NCBI GenBank assembly: GCA_002307185.1
Contig: DBTT01000011.1
Location: forward strand, 155,104-219,103
Length of the DNA: 64,000 nucleotides
Source of the DNA: Bacteroidales bacterium UBA1309
GTDB lineage: Bacteria; Bacteroidota; Bacteroidia; Bacteroidales; Dysgonomonadaceae
Direction of reading: 5' to 3'
In this document: piece by piece, positions 42,577-53,000 of the stretch
How positions within the stretch are numbered: position 1 is the stretch's first letter
Layout of the letters: each line of letters begins with the position of its first letter
Program-made: the position numbers and the translations under genes
Notes under the pieces: generated by a model
What the model saw: only the letters and a program-made list of their open reading frames with translations
Told to the model about the DNA's origin: nothing
Databases searched by the model: none

Positions 42577-43803
42577 ATGAAAAAATATCAATTATTCGTT
42601 TTTGTGGCATTCTTGTTGACTGCAGTTCAGTCTTTTGCAATCAATCCACCCCTAAGTGCTGGCCGTTGGAGAGCCGAATTCATTTCTAACCAAGAGAAGT
42701 TTCCCTTTGTCTTTGACGTGAAAGTAGAGGATGCAAGCTCCACGATCGTCTTGATCAATGGCGAAGAAAGAGTTCCCCTGAGCGGATTGACCTATAAGAA
42801 CGACACGCTCACCGTTCCGATCGAAGCCTTTGATGCGGAATTGAAGGGTGTTGTCCGAGGAGATGTTTTCGAAGGAAAATTTATCAAACATTACATTGAA
42901 AACGATCCGGGGATTCCATTCGTAGCTAAAAAGACGACAGAACCCCGTTTCCCCAAAGTTTTTTCTCCTACTGCGATTTCGGCAGCAGGAAAGTGGGATG
43001 TGCAATTTGTCAGCGCAAACGGGGAAGTGGAGAAGAATGTAGGTGTCTTCAACCAGAAGAGCGGCATCGTTACGGGTTCTTTCCTCACTAATTCGGGCGA
43101 CCTCCGCTTTTTGGAAGGTACATTAACAGAAAATGGATTTACGCTGTCCGCTTTTTCAGGCCTCAGCCCTTATCTCGTGAAAATCCAATTTGAAGGAAAT
43201 GACACATTTACCGGAGAATTTCATACGACACGAGGTACTACAAAACTAATTGGACTCCGCAATGAAAATGCCAAGCTTGACGATCCGTATTCGCTCACGG
43301 TGCTAAAAGAAGGCAACAGCAAACTCAATTTTTCACTGCCCGACATAGACGGAAAAGCGGTTTCCATCAATGACCCCGAATACAAAGGAAAAGTGGTCGT
43401 TGTTTCCATCTTAGGAAGTTGGTGCCCAAACTGTTTGGACGAGATGAAATATTTAGTCCCGTGGTACAAGCAAAACAAAAAGCGGGGCGTGGAAATCATA
43501 GGTTTGGCTTTCGAGCGAAAGGAAGATCCGGCATATGCCAAACGAGTACTCTCGCTGTTGCGGGACAGATATGGAGTGGAATACAAAATTCTCTTCGGCG
43601 GAAAAGTTGGGGGACAAGCCACCTCCAAGGTCTTGCCCCAGCTATCAAAAATCATCAGTTATCCAACGATGATCTTTATCGATAAAAAAGGCAACGTAAG
43701 CAAGATCCATACCGGATTCAATGGCCCTGCAACTGGCAAATTCTATGAAGAATTCAAAGAAGAATTTAATCAGACAATAGATGAATTGCTGAAGGGGAAA
43801 TAG
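42577..43803 (+). CDS. TlpA-like thioredoxin-fold protein, exported
   Basis: A 408-residue exported protein. The signal peptide is MKKYQLFVFVAFLLTAVQSFA, cleaved near 21. Residues 22-250 are beta-rich with repeats of the form GKWDVQFVS / GRWRAEFIS and no known enzyme motif; residues 255-408 form the thioredoxin domain with active site GSWCPNCLDEM (Trp282-Cys) and a cis-proline region (SYPTMIFIDKKGNV). It probably reduces disulfides or acts in cytochrome or stress maturation in the periplasm. ATG 42577 is chosen because it begins the signal peptide; the frame is open upstream to 42382. It is convergent with the MFS gene, 16 bp apart. Confidence 0.82.
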   Translation: MKKYQLFVFVAFLLTAVQSFAINPPLSAGRWRAEFISNQEKFPFVFDVKVEDASSTIVLINGEERVPLSGLTYKNDTLTVPIEAFDAELKGVVRGDVFEGKFIKHYIENDPGIPFVAKKTTEPRFPKVFSPTAISAAGKWDVQFVSANGEVEKNVGVFNQKSGIVTGSFLTNSGDLRFLEGTLTENGFTLSAFSGLSPYLVKIQFEGNDTFTGEFHTTRGTTKLIGLRNENAKLDDPYSLTVLKEGNSKLNFSLPDIDGKAVSINDPEYKGKVVVVSILGSWCPNCLDEMKYLVPWYKQNKKRGVEIIGLAFERKEDPAYAKRVLSLLRDRYGVEYKILFGGKVGGQATSKVLPQLSKIISYPTMIFIDKKGNVSKIHTGFNGPATGKFYEEFKEEFNQTIDELLKGK

Positions 43804-43819
43804 GTTGAAAATTCTTATT

Positions 43820-45001
43820 TTATCTCATTTTTTTTCGTTCATAGACTTTTCGGGAAATAAAATAATAGACAACAATGCTCAACACATTCAATACCGACGA
43901 TACCAAATACAATGCAGAAAACGACACATGCGCCGTCACATACGCACCGATCAGCATGCCCAACGCCAAGCCCAAATCAAAACCAATCAAATAGGTCGAA
44001 TTGGCCGTTCCCCGCTGCTTGTTTTCCCCAATGTTGATATACAAAGTTTGTAAAGCGGGAAACATCATGCCGTAACCGATACCAATGAAATAGGCAGACA
44101 GGCAAAATGCGACCAAAGTGTGCACGGTGGCGAACGCCAAAAAGGAAACTGCCACTACCGCCATTGCCGACATGTTCACAACATGGATCCATCCCTTATC
44201 TACCATTTTACCTGCAAAAATACGCGACATCATGATACCCGTGGCCCAAAAGAGGAAAAAGATTCCAGGATTCTCTATTTGGTTGTGAAGACCATATTGA
44301 GCCACGAAAGGGCCAATCGTTCCCCAGGCAAAAGTGGGCAACAATTGATTCAAGAAAATAGGCCAACCTTTGACCAAGAAGAAACGGTCGAAGGAAATTT
44401 TCTGAGGTTCTTGTGGCGCAACAGGAGGACGTTTCGGTGCTTTAATCATTGCAACAGCAATCACACCCAAAATCCCCATCAGGATGGCGCATTGCAAAAG
44501 CGAAGGAAAGCCATAGTTGCGATAGATATGGATTGCGATAAACGGGCCGAGAGCCATCGCCACATTCATGAAGGTTCCATAATACCCGATACCCTCTGCC
44601 CGCCTCTGGGAAGGAGTCACATCAATGGCCAGCGTACTGCTCGATACGGTGGACAAACCCCAAGCCAACCCGTGCATAAAACGAACCAACACAAACAACA
44701 AAACAGTGGTGACCCAGAAATATCCAAGAAAAATCAGCACGTAGCAAGTAAAAGCCATCAGTAACAAGGTTTTACGGGAATACATATCGACTAAAAAGCC
44801 GGAAAAAGGGCGGATCAGAATCATGGCCAGCGCATAGGATGACAGCACGATGCCCGTTTGCGACTGGGCGATACCTAATTGCTCGGTGATATACAACGGG
44901 ATGGAAGGCATCAACAAATTGAAAGAACATGCCATCAGGAAGTTGGCGATGCAGACGTTAAAGAAGTTCCACGTCCAAAGTTTGGGTTGAGTTTCTTTCA
45001 T
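43820..45001 (-). CDS. MFS transporter
   Basis: A 393-residue inner-membrane transporter with about 12 hydrophobic segments. The loop motif LVDMYSRKTLLLMAF after the second segment, and IRPFSGFLVD before it, mark a major facilitator superfamily drug/metabolite exporter. The substrate cannot be inferred. It is downstream of folD but separated from it by a strong terminator, so it is probably a separate transcript. The gene is convergent with the TlpA-like gene. Confidence 0.85.
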   Translation of the reverse strand: MKETQPKLWTWNFFNVCIANFLMACSFNLLMPSIPLYITEQLGIAQSQTGIVLSSYALAMILIRPFSGFLVDMYSRKTLLLMAFTCYVLIFLGYFWVTTVLLFVLVRFMHGLAWGLSTVSSSTLAIDVTPSQRRAEGIGYYGTFMNVAMALGPFIAIHIYRNYGFPSLLQCAILMGILGVIAVAMIKAPKRPPVAPQEPQKISFDRFFLVKGWPIFLNQLLPTFAWGTIGPFVAQYGLHNQIENPGIFFLFWATGIMMSRIFAGKMVDKGWIHVVNMSAMAVVAVSFLAFATVHTLVAFCLSAYFIGIGYGMMFPALQTLYINIGENKQRGTANSTYLIGFDLGLALGMLIGAYVTAHVSFSALYLVSSVLNVLSIVVYYFISRKVYERKKMR

Positions 45002-45027
45002 AAAAAATATTGAATAGAAAAACGGAT

Positions 45028-45075
45028 AAAAAAGGCTTTGACTCTTTCTTTTCCGAAAGAGTCAAAGCTTTTTTT
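45028..45075. terminator. Terminator after folD
   Basis: GCTTTGACTCTTTC (45035-45048) and GAAAGAGTCAAAGC (45055-45068) form a 14-bp perfect stem with a 6-base loop, extended by A and T runs on the two sides. It can terminate folD transcripts on the minus strand and also works in the other direction. Confidence 0.85.
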
Positions 45076-45101
45076 AGAACATTTGAAAAACGAGTATGTT
45101 C

Positions 45102-45983
45102 TTACTTGTATATCTCTTTCTTTCCAGCCAAAAGGGTATTTTTCATCAAGGAGATAATGGTCATCGGACCAACTCCTCCGGGAACAGGCGTGATATAAGA
45201 AGCTTTTTTCGCTACTTCATCAAACTCCACATCTCCCTTAAGGCGAAAACCCGATTTGGTCTCCGAGGAAGGAACGCGCGTTGTGCCGACATCCACGACC
45301 ACAACTCCGTCTTTCACCATGTCACCCTTCAAGAATCCGGGAACACCCAAAGCGGCAATAATTATGTCCGCCTGCAAACACATTTCCTTCAAATTCTCGG
45401 AACGGCTGTGGCAAACAGTTACGGTACAATCGCCCGGATAACCTTTTTGAGCCATCAATCCGGCAACAGGTTTGCCTACAATGTTGCTACGTCCCAAGAC
45501 CACACAATGCTTGCCTTCGGTTTCAATATTATAGCGTTTCAATAACTCTACAATTCCGGCAGGTGTAGCCGACACAAAACAAGGCAGCCCGATAGACATG
45601 CGTCCCACATTGATGGGATGAAAACCATCCACATCCTTGCGGTAATCAATCGCTTCAATAACTTTTTGCTCGTTGATATGCTTGGGCAGAGGAAGTTGCA
45701 CAATGAATCCATCCACAGCGTCATCGTTATTCAATTGTTCCACACAAGCCAACAATTGTGCTTCTGTAATATCGCTTTCAAAACGAATCACATCGGAATC
45801 GAATCCTACTTCCAAGCAAGTTTTGTGCTTGCTTGCCACGTAAGTTTCGCTGCCCCCGTCATGGCCCACCAATACTGCCACCAGCTTTGGCGCACGCATG
45901 CCGGCTTTTCTCATCTCGCCAACTTCTTGAGCAATTTCTTTTTTTATTTGTGCCGAAACGGCTTTTCCGTCTATTAGTTGCAT
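45102..45983 (-). CDS. folD: Bifunctional methylene-THF dehydrogenase/cyclohydrolase
   Basis: A 293-residue enzyme that oxidises 5,10-methylene-THF with NADP and hydrolyses the product to 10-formyl-THF. The catalytic Lys lies in ETYVASKHKTCLEVGF; the substrate stretch QLPLPKHINEQKVIEAIDYR and the ending ITPVPGGVGPMTIISLM are typical. The NADP loop is VVLGRSNIVGKPVAGLM. It is 24 bp after ffh, so the two are probably cotranscribed. Confidence 0.94.
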   Translation of the reverse strand: MQLIDGKAVSAQIKKEIAQEVGEMRKAGMRAPKLVAVLVGHDGGSETYVASKHKTCLEVGFDSDVIRFESDITEAQLLACVEQLNNDDAVDGFIVQLPLPKHINEQKVIEAIDYRKDVDGFHPINVGRMSIGLPCFVSATPAGIVELLKRYNIETEGKHCVVLGRSNIVGKPVAGLMAQKGYPGDCTVTVCHSRSENLKEMCLQADIIIAALGVPGFLKGDMVKDGVVVVDVGTTRVPSSETKSGFRLKGDVEFDEVAKKASYITPVPGGVGPMTIISLMKNTLLAGKKEIYK

Positions 45984-46007
45984 AATTTATAAGCTAATAG
46001 CTGTGTT

Positions 46008-47333
46008 TTATTTTCTAAATTTCGGCATCGGTTTCTTGCCGGACTTCACCTGAGTCACCATCTTCATCATCTTGCGGGTGTCGTCGAATTGCTTCATCAA
46101 TTTGTTCACTTCCTGTATAGAAGTTCCGCTACCGGTCGCGATACGTTGGCGACGGCTTCCGTTGATGATTTCAGGGTTTGAACGCTCTTTTGGAGTCATC
46201 GAATAAATGATGGCTTCAATGCCTTTGAATGCGTCGTCGTCAATATCTATGTCTTTGATTGCCTTTCCAACACCCGGAATCATGGCAGCCAAATCCTTGA
46301 TGTTGCCCATCTTTTTGATTTGGTTGATTTGAGACAAGAAGTCGTTGAAATCGAATTGGTTCTTGGCAATTTTTTTCTGCAAACGGCGCGCTTCGTCCTC
46401 ATCGTATTGTTCTTGGGCACGTTCCACCAACGAAACGATGTCGCCCATTCCCAAAATACGGTCAGCCATACGGGTTGGGTGGAACACATCCAACGCATCC
46501 AATTTTTCGCCTGTACCGACAAATTTGATGGGCTTATCTACCACCGAACGAATAGACAAGGCAGCACCACCACGTGTGTCACCATCCAATTTGGTGAGGA
46601 CAACACCGTCGAAGTCGAGCCTATCGTTGAATTCCTTGGCTGTGTTAACTGCGTCCTGACCAGTCATCGAATCGACAACAAACAAGATTTCATTTGGGTT
46701 AACGGCCGCTTTCAAGGCTGCGATTTCGTTCATCATCGCCTCATCCACAGCCAAACGACCAGCGGTGTCGATGATTACCAAGTCGTGCCCATTTTGCTTG
46801 GCTAGCTTGATACCGTTTTGAGCAATCTCAACCGGATTTTTATTTTCAATTTCTGAATATACGGGAACTTCGATTTGTCCGCCCAATACTTTCAACTGTT
46901 CAATGGCGGCGGGACGATAAACGTCGGCAGCTATCAACAACGGATTTTTGCTCCGCTTGGTTTTGAGCAAGCGAGCTAGTTTTCCAGAGAAAGTGGTTTT
47001 ACCCGAGCCTTGCAGGCCAGCCATCAAGATAACGGTAAACGGAGACTTCAAATTGACATCCACCGATGCACCGCCCATCAAGGCTGCCAATTCATCGTGA
47101 ACAATCTTCACCATCAACTGCCCAGGCTTAACGGAGGTCAGCACATCCTGGCCTATCGCTTTGTCCTTGACTGTTTCCGTAAATTGCTTTGCTGTTTTGA
47201 AGTTCACATCAGCATCCAACAATGCACGACGCACATCTTTCAGCGTTTCAGCCACATTAATTTCGGTGATGCGGCCTTCTCCTTTTAATAGTTTAAAGGA
47301 TTTCTCTAACCTCTCGCTTAAATTTTCGAACAT
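46008..47333 (-). CDS. ffh: Signal recognition particle protein Ffh
   Basis: A 441-residue SRP54 GTPase that recognises signal sequences on nascent chains. Its G domain has LQGSGKTTFSGKLARLLK, DTAGRLAVDEAM, TKLDGDTRGGAALSIRS and the C-terminal M domain (about 300-441) is Met-rich with a positively charged end. It is the first gene of a short operon with folD. A -7 element TATCTTTG (minus, 47459 to 47452) lies 119 bp upstream. Confidence 0.96.
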   Translation of the reverse strand: MFENLSERLEKSFKLLKGEGRITEINVAETLKDVRRALLDADVNFKTAKQFTETVKDKAIGQDVLTSVKPGQLMVKIVHDELAALMGGASVDVNLKSPFTVILMAGLQGSGKTTFSGKLARLLKTKRSKNPLLIAADVYRPAAIEQLKVLGGQIEVPVYSEIENKNPVEIAQNGIKLAKQNGHDLVIIDTAGRLAVDEAMMNEIAALKAAVNPNEILFVVDSMTGQDAVNTAKEFNDRLDFDGVVLTKLDGDTRGGAALSIRSVVDKPIKFVGTGEKLDALDVFHPTRMADRILGMGDIVSLVERAQEQYDEDEARRLQKKIAKNQFDFNDFLSQINQIKKMGNIKDLAAMIPGVGKAIKDIDIDDDAFKGIEAIIYSMTPKERSNPEIINGSRRQRIATGSGTSIQEVNKLMKQFDDTRKMMKMVTQVKSGKKPMPKFRK

Positions 47334-47451
47334 ATCAACTATATCTTGTCTTATTATTTTGCTCTTTTAAAACACCATTAAAGCATGTAGTTTTCAGGGA
47401 AGCGAACTACAAATATTTATCTTTTTTGGTAATAGCACATTAAATCGAACG

Positions 47452-47459
47452 CAAAGATA
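47452..47459 (-). promoter_or_regulatory. -7 promoter element of ffh
   Basis: CAAAGATA reads TATCTTTG on the minus strand, an exact -7 match 119 bp upstream of the ffh ATG. No -33 element at the usual distance. Confidence 0.4.
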
Positions 47460-47636
47460 ATATTTTTAGTCCAAATGGAAAGAGGAGAAGGACTCAGTAT
47501 TCTGTTGGGGGTTTACAAAAAGTTTCAAGGGTGTTGAATTATCTACGTATTCGTCAAATGGATGCTGAACGAAAAAGCGAATTTGCGTATTTGCATTAAA
47601 ACTCGAGAAGCTATGCTGCCCATTACATTACTTAAG

Positions 47637-47993
47637 CAATATCCCCGCAACCGTAGGCAATATACCGACAACGGTAAGCAATCTCCCGGCAACGGTAAGC
47701 AATCTCCCGACAACAGTAAGCAATCTCCCGACAACAGTAAGCAATCTCCCGGCAACGGTAAGCAATATACCGACAACAGTAAGCAATCTCCCGGAAACGG
47801 TAGGCAATATACCGACAACAGTAAGCAATCTCCCGGAAACGGCAGGCAATATACCGACAACAGTAAGCAATCTCCCGGCAACGGTAGGCAATATACCGAC
47901 AACAGTAAGCAATCTCCCGGAAACGGCAGGCAATATACCGACAACAGTAAGCAATCTCCCGGCAACGGTAAGCAATCCACCAACATCGGTGCA
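47637..47993. repeat. 21-bp tandem array with two alternating unit types
   Basis: Sixteen exact 21-bp units plus one degenerate unit run from 47637 to 47993. Every unit begins CAAT and most end GTAAG, GTAGG or GCAGG. Two variants, one with ATACCGACAACA and one with CTCCCGG(C/A)AACGG, alternate strictly from 47763 to 47972, giving a 42-bp higher-order repeat. No spacers, so it is not a CRISPR. Four reading frames remain open because 21 is divisible by three. Confidence 0.95.
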
Positions 47994-48080
47994 AGAAAAG
48001 GATACACAAAGGAATTCCCCAGACAACCTCCGGACCATGATTACAAGGTCACTCAATCGCAAGGTGACTTCTTCACGTGC

Positions 48081-49685
48081 TTACTTCAAAAGTCCATCCA
48101 ACAGTAAATAACGCTGACGGTATTTCTCCGTTTCGAGCCGGGTGTCCACATCGATGTGCATCACCGAGGCATCCGTTCCTTTGACGACCGGCATCCATTG
48201 TGGAAGCCCAAAGCTATTGGGATTAAAGGTTTTGATGAAATTAGCGAAATATCCCTGCATGATGGTAGAGACTTTGTAATCGTCGGCTTTCCAGTCATAG
48301 ACACGGTTGGACGACAAGTTTCCCAAAGCATATTCGATTTCTGCGGAATGCACAGCACCCGTTGCGGGAGGAGCTTTTTGAGCAGCACCATCCTTAACCA
48401 CACCACCGGCCAATCCAGCCGAAGCATTCCCCATTTCCGGACGCATTTCGGGCCGAGGACGTGCATAGAAGTAACGGTACACGGGTTTGATTCCTGTTTC
48501 TGCCTGCAGGTTGGCCCATTTCCAAGTGCTGAACGCCAAGAAACGGTCGCCCGCCAATTCCATGGCAACACGTTCCACATCGGCATCGGAGGTTGGATGA
48601 TAGAGGCGAAGCACTTCATCGGCATGAGTGCCATAAAGTTTTTTCACAACGGCGGTGAAGCTTTCCACCGTGAGGGGTTCTTTTCCCATCAAATAGGGAG
48701 CTGACATTTCTTGGGAATTCCAACCAACGAGGAAGGGTACTTTTGCCTGTTGTCCGGCCTTGTATATCTTTTCAGCCTTTTCTGGCAAAAAATAGCCATC
48801 CACCAGAAGAGGAAAGCCTCCAAATTTAACTTTAAGCAACTCCTCGGGTTGCATCTTACGGAGTTCCAAAAGGGATTTTGCACCAGCAGCTTCTTGGAAT
48901 TTTAACCCCGCTTTTTCTCCCTCAGCCAAGGATGCCGGCGAAAACAGGGTTCCCATGGCAGAACCACTTTCCCCGATGGCTCCCGCTATCAAATTCCGTG
49001 TCAAAGGGGATGCCATCAGCAGGCTCACCGAAATAGAACCTGCCGATTCTCCCGCAATGGTAATATGGTTGGGATCACCACCGAAGGCCGCGATGTTTTC
49101 TTTCACCCATTTCAAGGCAGCAGCCTGATCAAGCAGACCGTAATTTCCGGAAGCCTGATGGCCAGATTCTTTTGTTAAACCGGGATGCGCCATAAATCCA
49201 AACACACCCAATCGGTAGTTGACAGTGACGGCCACGATGCCACGGCGCGCCATACTTTCACCATCATAACGGGGTTCGGAACCATCTCCAGCAATGAAGC
49301 CACCACCATAATAATAGACAAGAACAGGTAATTCCCCCCCCGTAGTTTTAGCGGGAGTCCAGATATTCAAATAGAGGCAATCTTCGCTCATGCCGTTAGA
49401 CCGGAAGTCCATATCTCCAAAAACGGGAAGTTGCATGGCGCGTGGGCCAAACTTCTTGGTTTCCTTTATACCGGCCCACTCCTTGACAGGCTGCGGTTCT
49501 TTCCAACGGAGCTCTCCAACAGGCGGTGCTGCAAAAGGCACACCTTTGAAAACACGGAGGCCTGAATCGTTGAATCCTTCAATCACGCCACCTGCAACTT
49601 TCACCCGGAGGCCGTTGGCCGCCTGCGCTGTAGATACAAGTAGAAAAAACAAGGTAAATAGAACAAAATGCAATTTCGTTTTCAT
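48081..49685 (-). CDS. Exported carboxylesterase (type B family)
   Basis: A 534-residue alpha/beta-hydrolase with signal peptide MKTKLHFVLFTLFFLLVST-AQA (cleaved near 22). The nucleophile Ser214 is in ITIAGESAGSISVSLL, and oxyanion GGG is in VLVYYYGGGFIAGDGSEP. Acid and histidine residues of the triad are expected near 340 and 445 (HSAEIEYAL holds the likely His). It probably hydrolyses acyl or aryl esters in the periplasm or outside. It has a small Ala/Pro-rich insert near 420-440. Single gene; 349 bp of unassigned sequence lies upstream. Confidence 0.87.
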   Translation of the reverse strand: MKTKLHFVLFTLFFLLVSTAQAANGLRVKVAGGVIEGFNDSGLRVFKGVPFAAPPVGELRWKEPQPVKEWAGIKETKKFGPRAMQLPVFGDMDFRSNGMSEDCLYLNIWTPAKTTGGELPVLVYYYGGGFIAGDGSEPRYDGESMARRGIVAVTVNYRLGVFGFMAHPGLTKESGHQASGNYGLLDQAAALKWVKENIAAFGGDPNHITIAGESAGSISVSLLMASPLTRNLIAGAIGESGSAMGTLFSPASLAEGEKAGLKFQEAAGAKSLLELRKMQPEELLKVKFGGFPLLVDGYFLPEKAEKIYKAGQQAKVPFLVGWNSQEMSAPYLMGKEPLTVESFTAVVKKLYGTHADEVLRLYHPTSDADVERVAMELAGDRFLAFSTWKWANLQAETGIKPVYRYFYARPRPEMRPEMGNASAGLAGGVVKDGAAQKAPPATGAVHSAEIEYALGNLSSNRVYDWKADDYKVSTIMQGYFANFIKTFNPNSFGLPQWMPVVKGTDASVMHIDVDTRLETEKYRQRYLLLDGLLK

Positions 49686-50034
49686 GTTATTATTATTTAT
49701 TCGCAGATAGAAAAAACCTCACGACAGAGATTCGTACAAATTAAGTTCATAAAGATAAGCATATCAAAATTCAAGAGGTAAATATATGCTACAAAAACAC
49801 ACCCGAAAGACTATAATTCATCCTATCCGGCTTTCATCCCACTGAGTTAACGCCCCATTGGAGGAAGGAGCAGACACGAGAGGAGATGACTCTACAATCA
49901 AATATGAAGGCTAAAACCATTATTCTATCGAGAATAGAAAAAACGTCTTGAAGCGATCCCAACAATGTAGGCCGCCTCGTTTTTTGATTTGAATCGAACC
50001 CAAATCAAGCAAGTCAAAACTCTGTCGCCTACAT
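49686..50034. other. 349-bp intergenic region upstream of the carboxylesterase
   Basis: AT-rich sequence between two minus-strand genes. It contains a terminator for the 1506-residue protein gene (49938-49985). No gene, RNA or clear promoter was recognised in the rest. Confidence 0.4.
49938..49985 (-). terminator. Terminator of the 1506-residue protein gene
   Basis: On the minus strand AAAAAACG and CGTTTTTT pair around 32 bases, with an inner stem GAGGCG/CGCTTC containing one GU pair, and a T run at the end. The gene stop is 50 bp upstream. Confidence 0.55.
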
Positions 50035-53000
50035 CTATTTGATAAAATTCTCGTATTCAAATGTTGCCGTAGTTCCCTTCTCGCCCCCGGGCATTACATA
50101 TTGCATCTTGATTTTATAGTTCCCCGAAGAAATGAATGGAAATCCGTTTTTTAAGAATTTCTGAAAGCTTGGTTTTGATGTATTTTGTAGATTAGAGTTC
50201 ACCACTTGGTTTTGTAAATCTGTAAAATCGCTTTTGTATGCCTGAGGCAGATTATAATAAAAAGGAAAATGCTTGGTGACAAATCCATTTGTTTGGTTTG
50301 CTTCCATTTGGCTCAGATACGAAGTCATCAGGGGCAAATCTTTGACAGGGGGAATGCCGAAGATATTTTCATCCCTATTTTTCACACGGATAGAACCATC
50401 GATTGGATATTCTTGATAAATCAATGGGTAAATTTTATTCTTGTAATAACTATCTTCTAAAGTTGCCGAAACATCAATCAACGGCTTATTTTCGCTTTGT
50501 GTCGTCCCCTTCAGGTCTGTTAAATCAAAGGGTTCCATGTCTGCTGTCTCGTATTCAAACATCAAAACATCAGAAGCCAATTTATTCACTACGGGAATTG
50601 TTTTCCGGATATTTGCAATTTTTTCGGAAAAAGAAGAATATCTGCTTGTTGAAAAACCATAGCTCAACAAATCGAGGCCAACATCTGTGCGATTTTCGGC
50701 TGATGCAGATTTACTATCCATGCTAATTGAATCGCTATTTGTATTATTCAACACTTTCTGACTTGCAGTTTCGTTGCGCGCAGCCTCTCCATTAGTCAAA
50801 GAAAGGTTAACTGTGTAACTCGAGCTATGCTGTGTGACCGGCATCGAAAATTCTATTCGTTTTTTAGATTCGTCATACGTGAATGGAACTGCAGACACAC
50901 TTCCTGACTTATCTGTTAATTTCATCAAATTGTTGTAATTCGCAGGAAACAAGTAGTTTTGTCCAAATTGAAGCTGGATGTATCCTTTTGCAGACTCTCC
51001 ATTTAAGAAATATTCTTGTCCGACTACAGGATAGGAGTAAACTACGTTTTGCAATGGAATATCTTTAGGTGCATTTGTGGTTTTGAAAGCAATTGTTTTC
51101 GTTTCCAGGGCTTCCTTTCCTGCAGTATAAACCGTTGTCCAATTTCCACCTTTTTTCTCCTCAAAAGCAACGCTTACTGTGGCAGTTATATCTTTTTGAG
51201 ATGGAAGGACTTCGTGGGAGTAAAACGAAACGATATTCCCATCAGCATTCCACTTGAGATTCCCTTCAATGGTACTATTGCCATCCTTCAGCACGAAATC
51301 TTTCAATTTCAAACGGAATGTATGCTCGCCTTGGTCGTCCTGCATATTGAAAATTTTGCCAATAGCCATATTGAATGCCGCTTGAGGAGCTGTAAACACA
51401 CTGACATCGCTACTCTTGTCTGTAGGAGATAAATCATTTATCATAGCCATATCCAGCGGACTCCCCCCAGGTATAACTAAATCGCAATCTTCGCCAATCA
51501 GCATTTTGAATTTACAGTTGACATTAACAATACCCAAGACTTTTGCCTTTACGGCAATATACGCTTTAAACGAACTTGGGTTAGGAAGCTTTGCTTGCAA
51601 CAACGCAGCAAAGTCGGTAGTCAAAACAGGCACTTTTGCCTTCATAAACCACAGATTGATTTTCACCCCCAACTCTCCTTGCAAATATGCGTAGGCCTGA
51701 CCATTGGCATACCATCCATCTATTCCAATCGCACCACTTCTTCCTTCACATTGAGTATCTCCGTAATCTTTTATCATTACATCAAATCCGGCTCCAGCCA
51801 TATAGTGGGCATACAGTATCAGGAAAGATAAATCGCCTGTATTAATGCTCATGCTTGACCCAAAAGCAAAACCTTTTCCAGCTTCTATCTGATTAAGTTC
51901 TTTCATATAGCCTAAGTTTTCCTGGCTTTCCTGAAGGATGGAGGAAATTTGAGACGGAACTCCGGGGGCAGCCGGGATTTTGGTGCCAACCATCAAATAG
52001 GAGCCAGTCTGAATATTCAATATGTTCCCGACTCCCATCTTCAAGCCAATCCTATCTGTTGGAGTTCCCATGTGAAGATACCAATCCTTTGGGTCGAAGT
52101 GCATCACAGCCCATCCGGCACGATTATTTGCACCTGCGCCGGTGATCAATCCTCCAGCGGCATTCACATATAAGTCGAAGGTCGCATGAAAAGATGATTC
52201 CTGAAAGTTGTATTGAATTCCTAATGCCGCTGTAAAATTACCTTCCCCTAATTTGTCATTGTCAACGTAAAGTTTTGCAGCTGCATTCGGGTCATATTGC
52301 TTTGTTTTTTCAAGTGTACTGACCAATCCTCCCGGAAGTTTAGCGGCTGCCTCTTGTTCCAGATCTACAATTTTTCGATATTTTGCCCCTATTTCCTTTT
52401 GAATATCACCGACAACAGGAATAGTGGCAAGAAATTGGGCAAAGCCATAAAACCCCGCATAATTCAAACCTCCTTTCTTATTAAAAGCCAATTCGAAGCA
52501 AGCTTCTCCGTTACCTATATTCTTGTCTTTTCCCACTGTAAATTCAGTCGCAGCTTTGATACCTAATGCATAAGTCGAGTCGGGAACATAAGTCATCGAG
52601 GTAGGAGTCAAAACCTGATTTGCGGAAGATCCTTTTCCGGCGCCCTGTGGTCTCATTTTGGAAACGATTCCTCCGCCAAAGCCAGTTAGAAATAATGCAG
52701 GGCCAACCATTACTCCAGTACCTGGAATATTTGCAATTCCATCAACAAACCAATAACGAAAATTTTTGTGTCCAAACATAGCCCGCATTTCCCCACCGAC
52801 CCCATTTAGGGGACTCTTCGCGCTAAAATTAACTTTGACGGTTCCGCTAAAGCCATCTCCGTAGGTCGGGTCATCATTCAATATTGAGAGGGAACCCTTA
52901 AGTTGAATCATTTCAGCAATAGTTGCACTCAACTGGATATCTTCAAGATCCGTTTTGGTGTATTTCCAATGTTGAAACTCTCCATTATCCATTTCGCCGA

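Noticed and set aside
47637..47993. CRISPR array
   Set aside because: Units are directly adjacent with no spacers, unit length 21 bp is too short, and no cas genes are near.
47562..48107. A 181-codon plus-strand frame of heptapeptides through the 21-bp array
   Set aside because: Frames are also open on the minus strand in three phases because the unit is divisible by three and holds no stop. No start signal or signal peptide supports translation.
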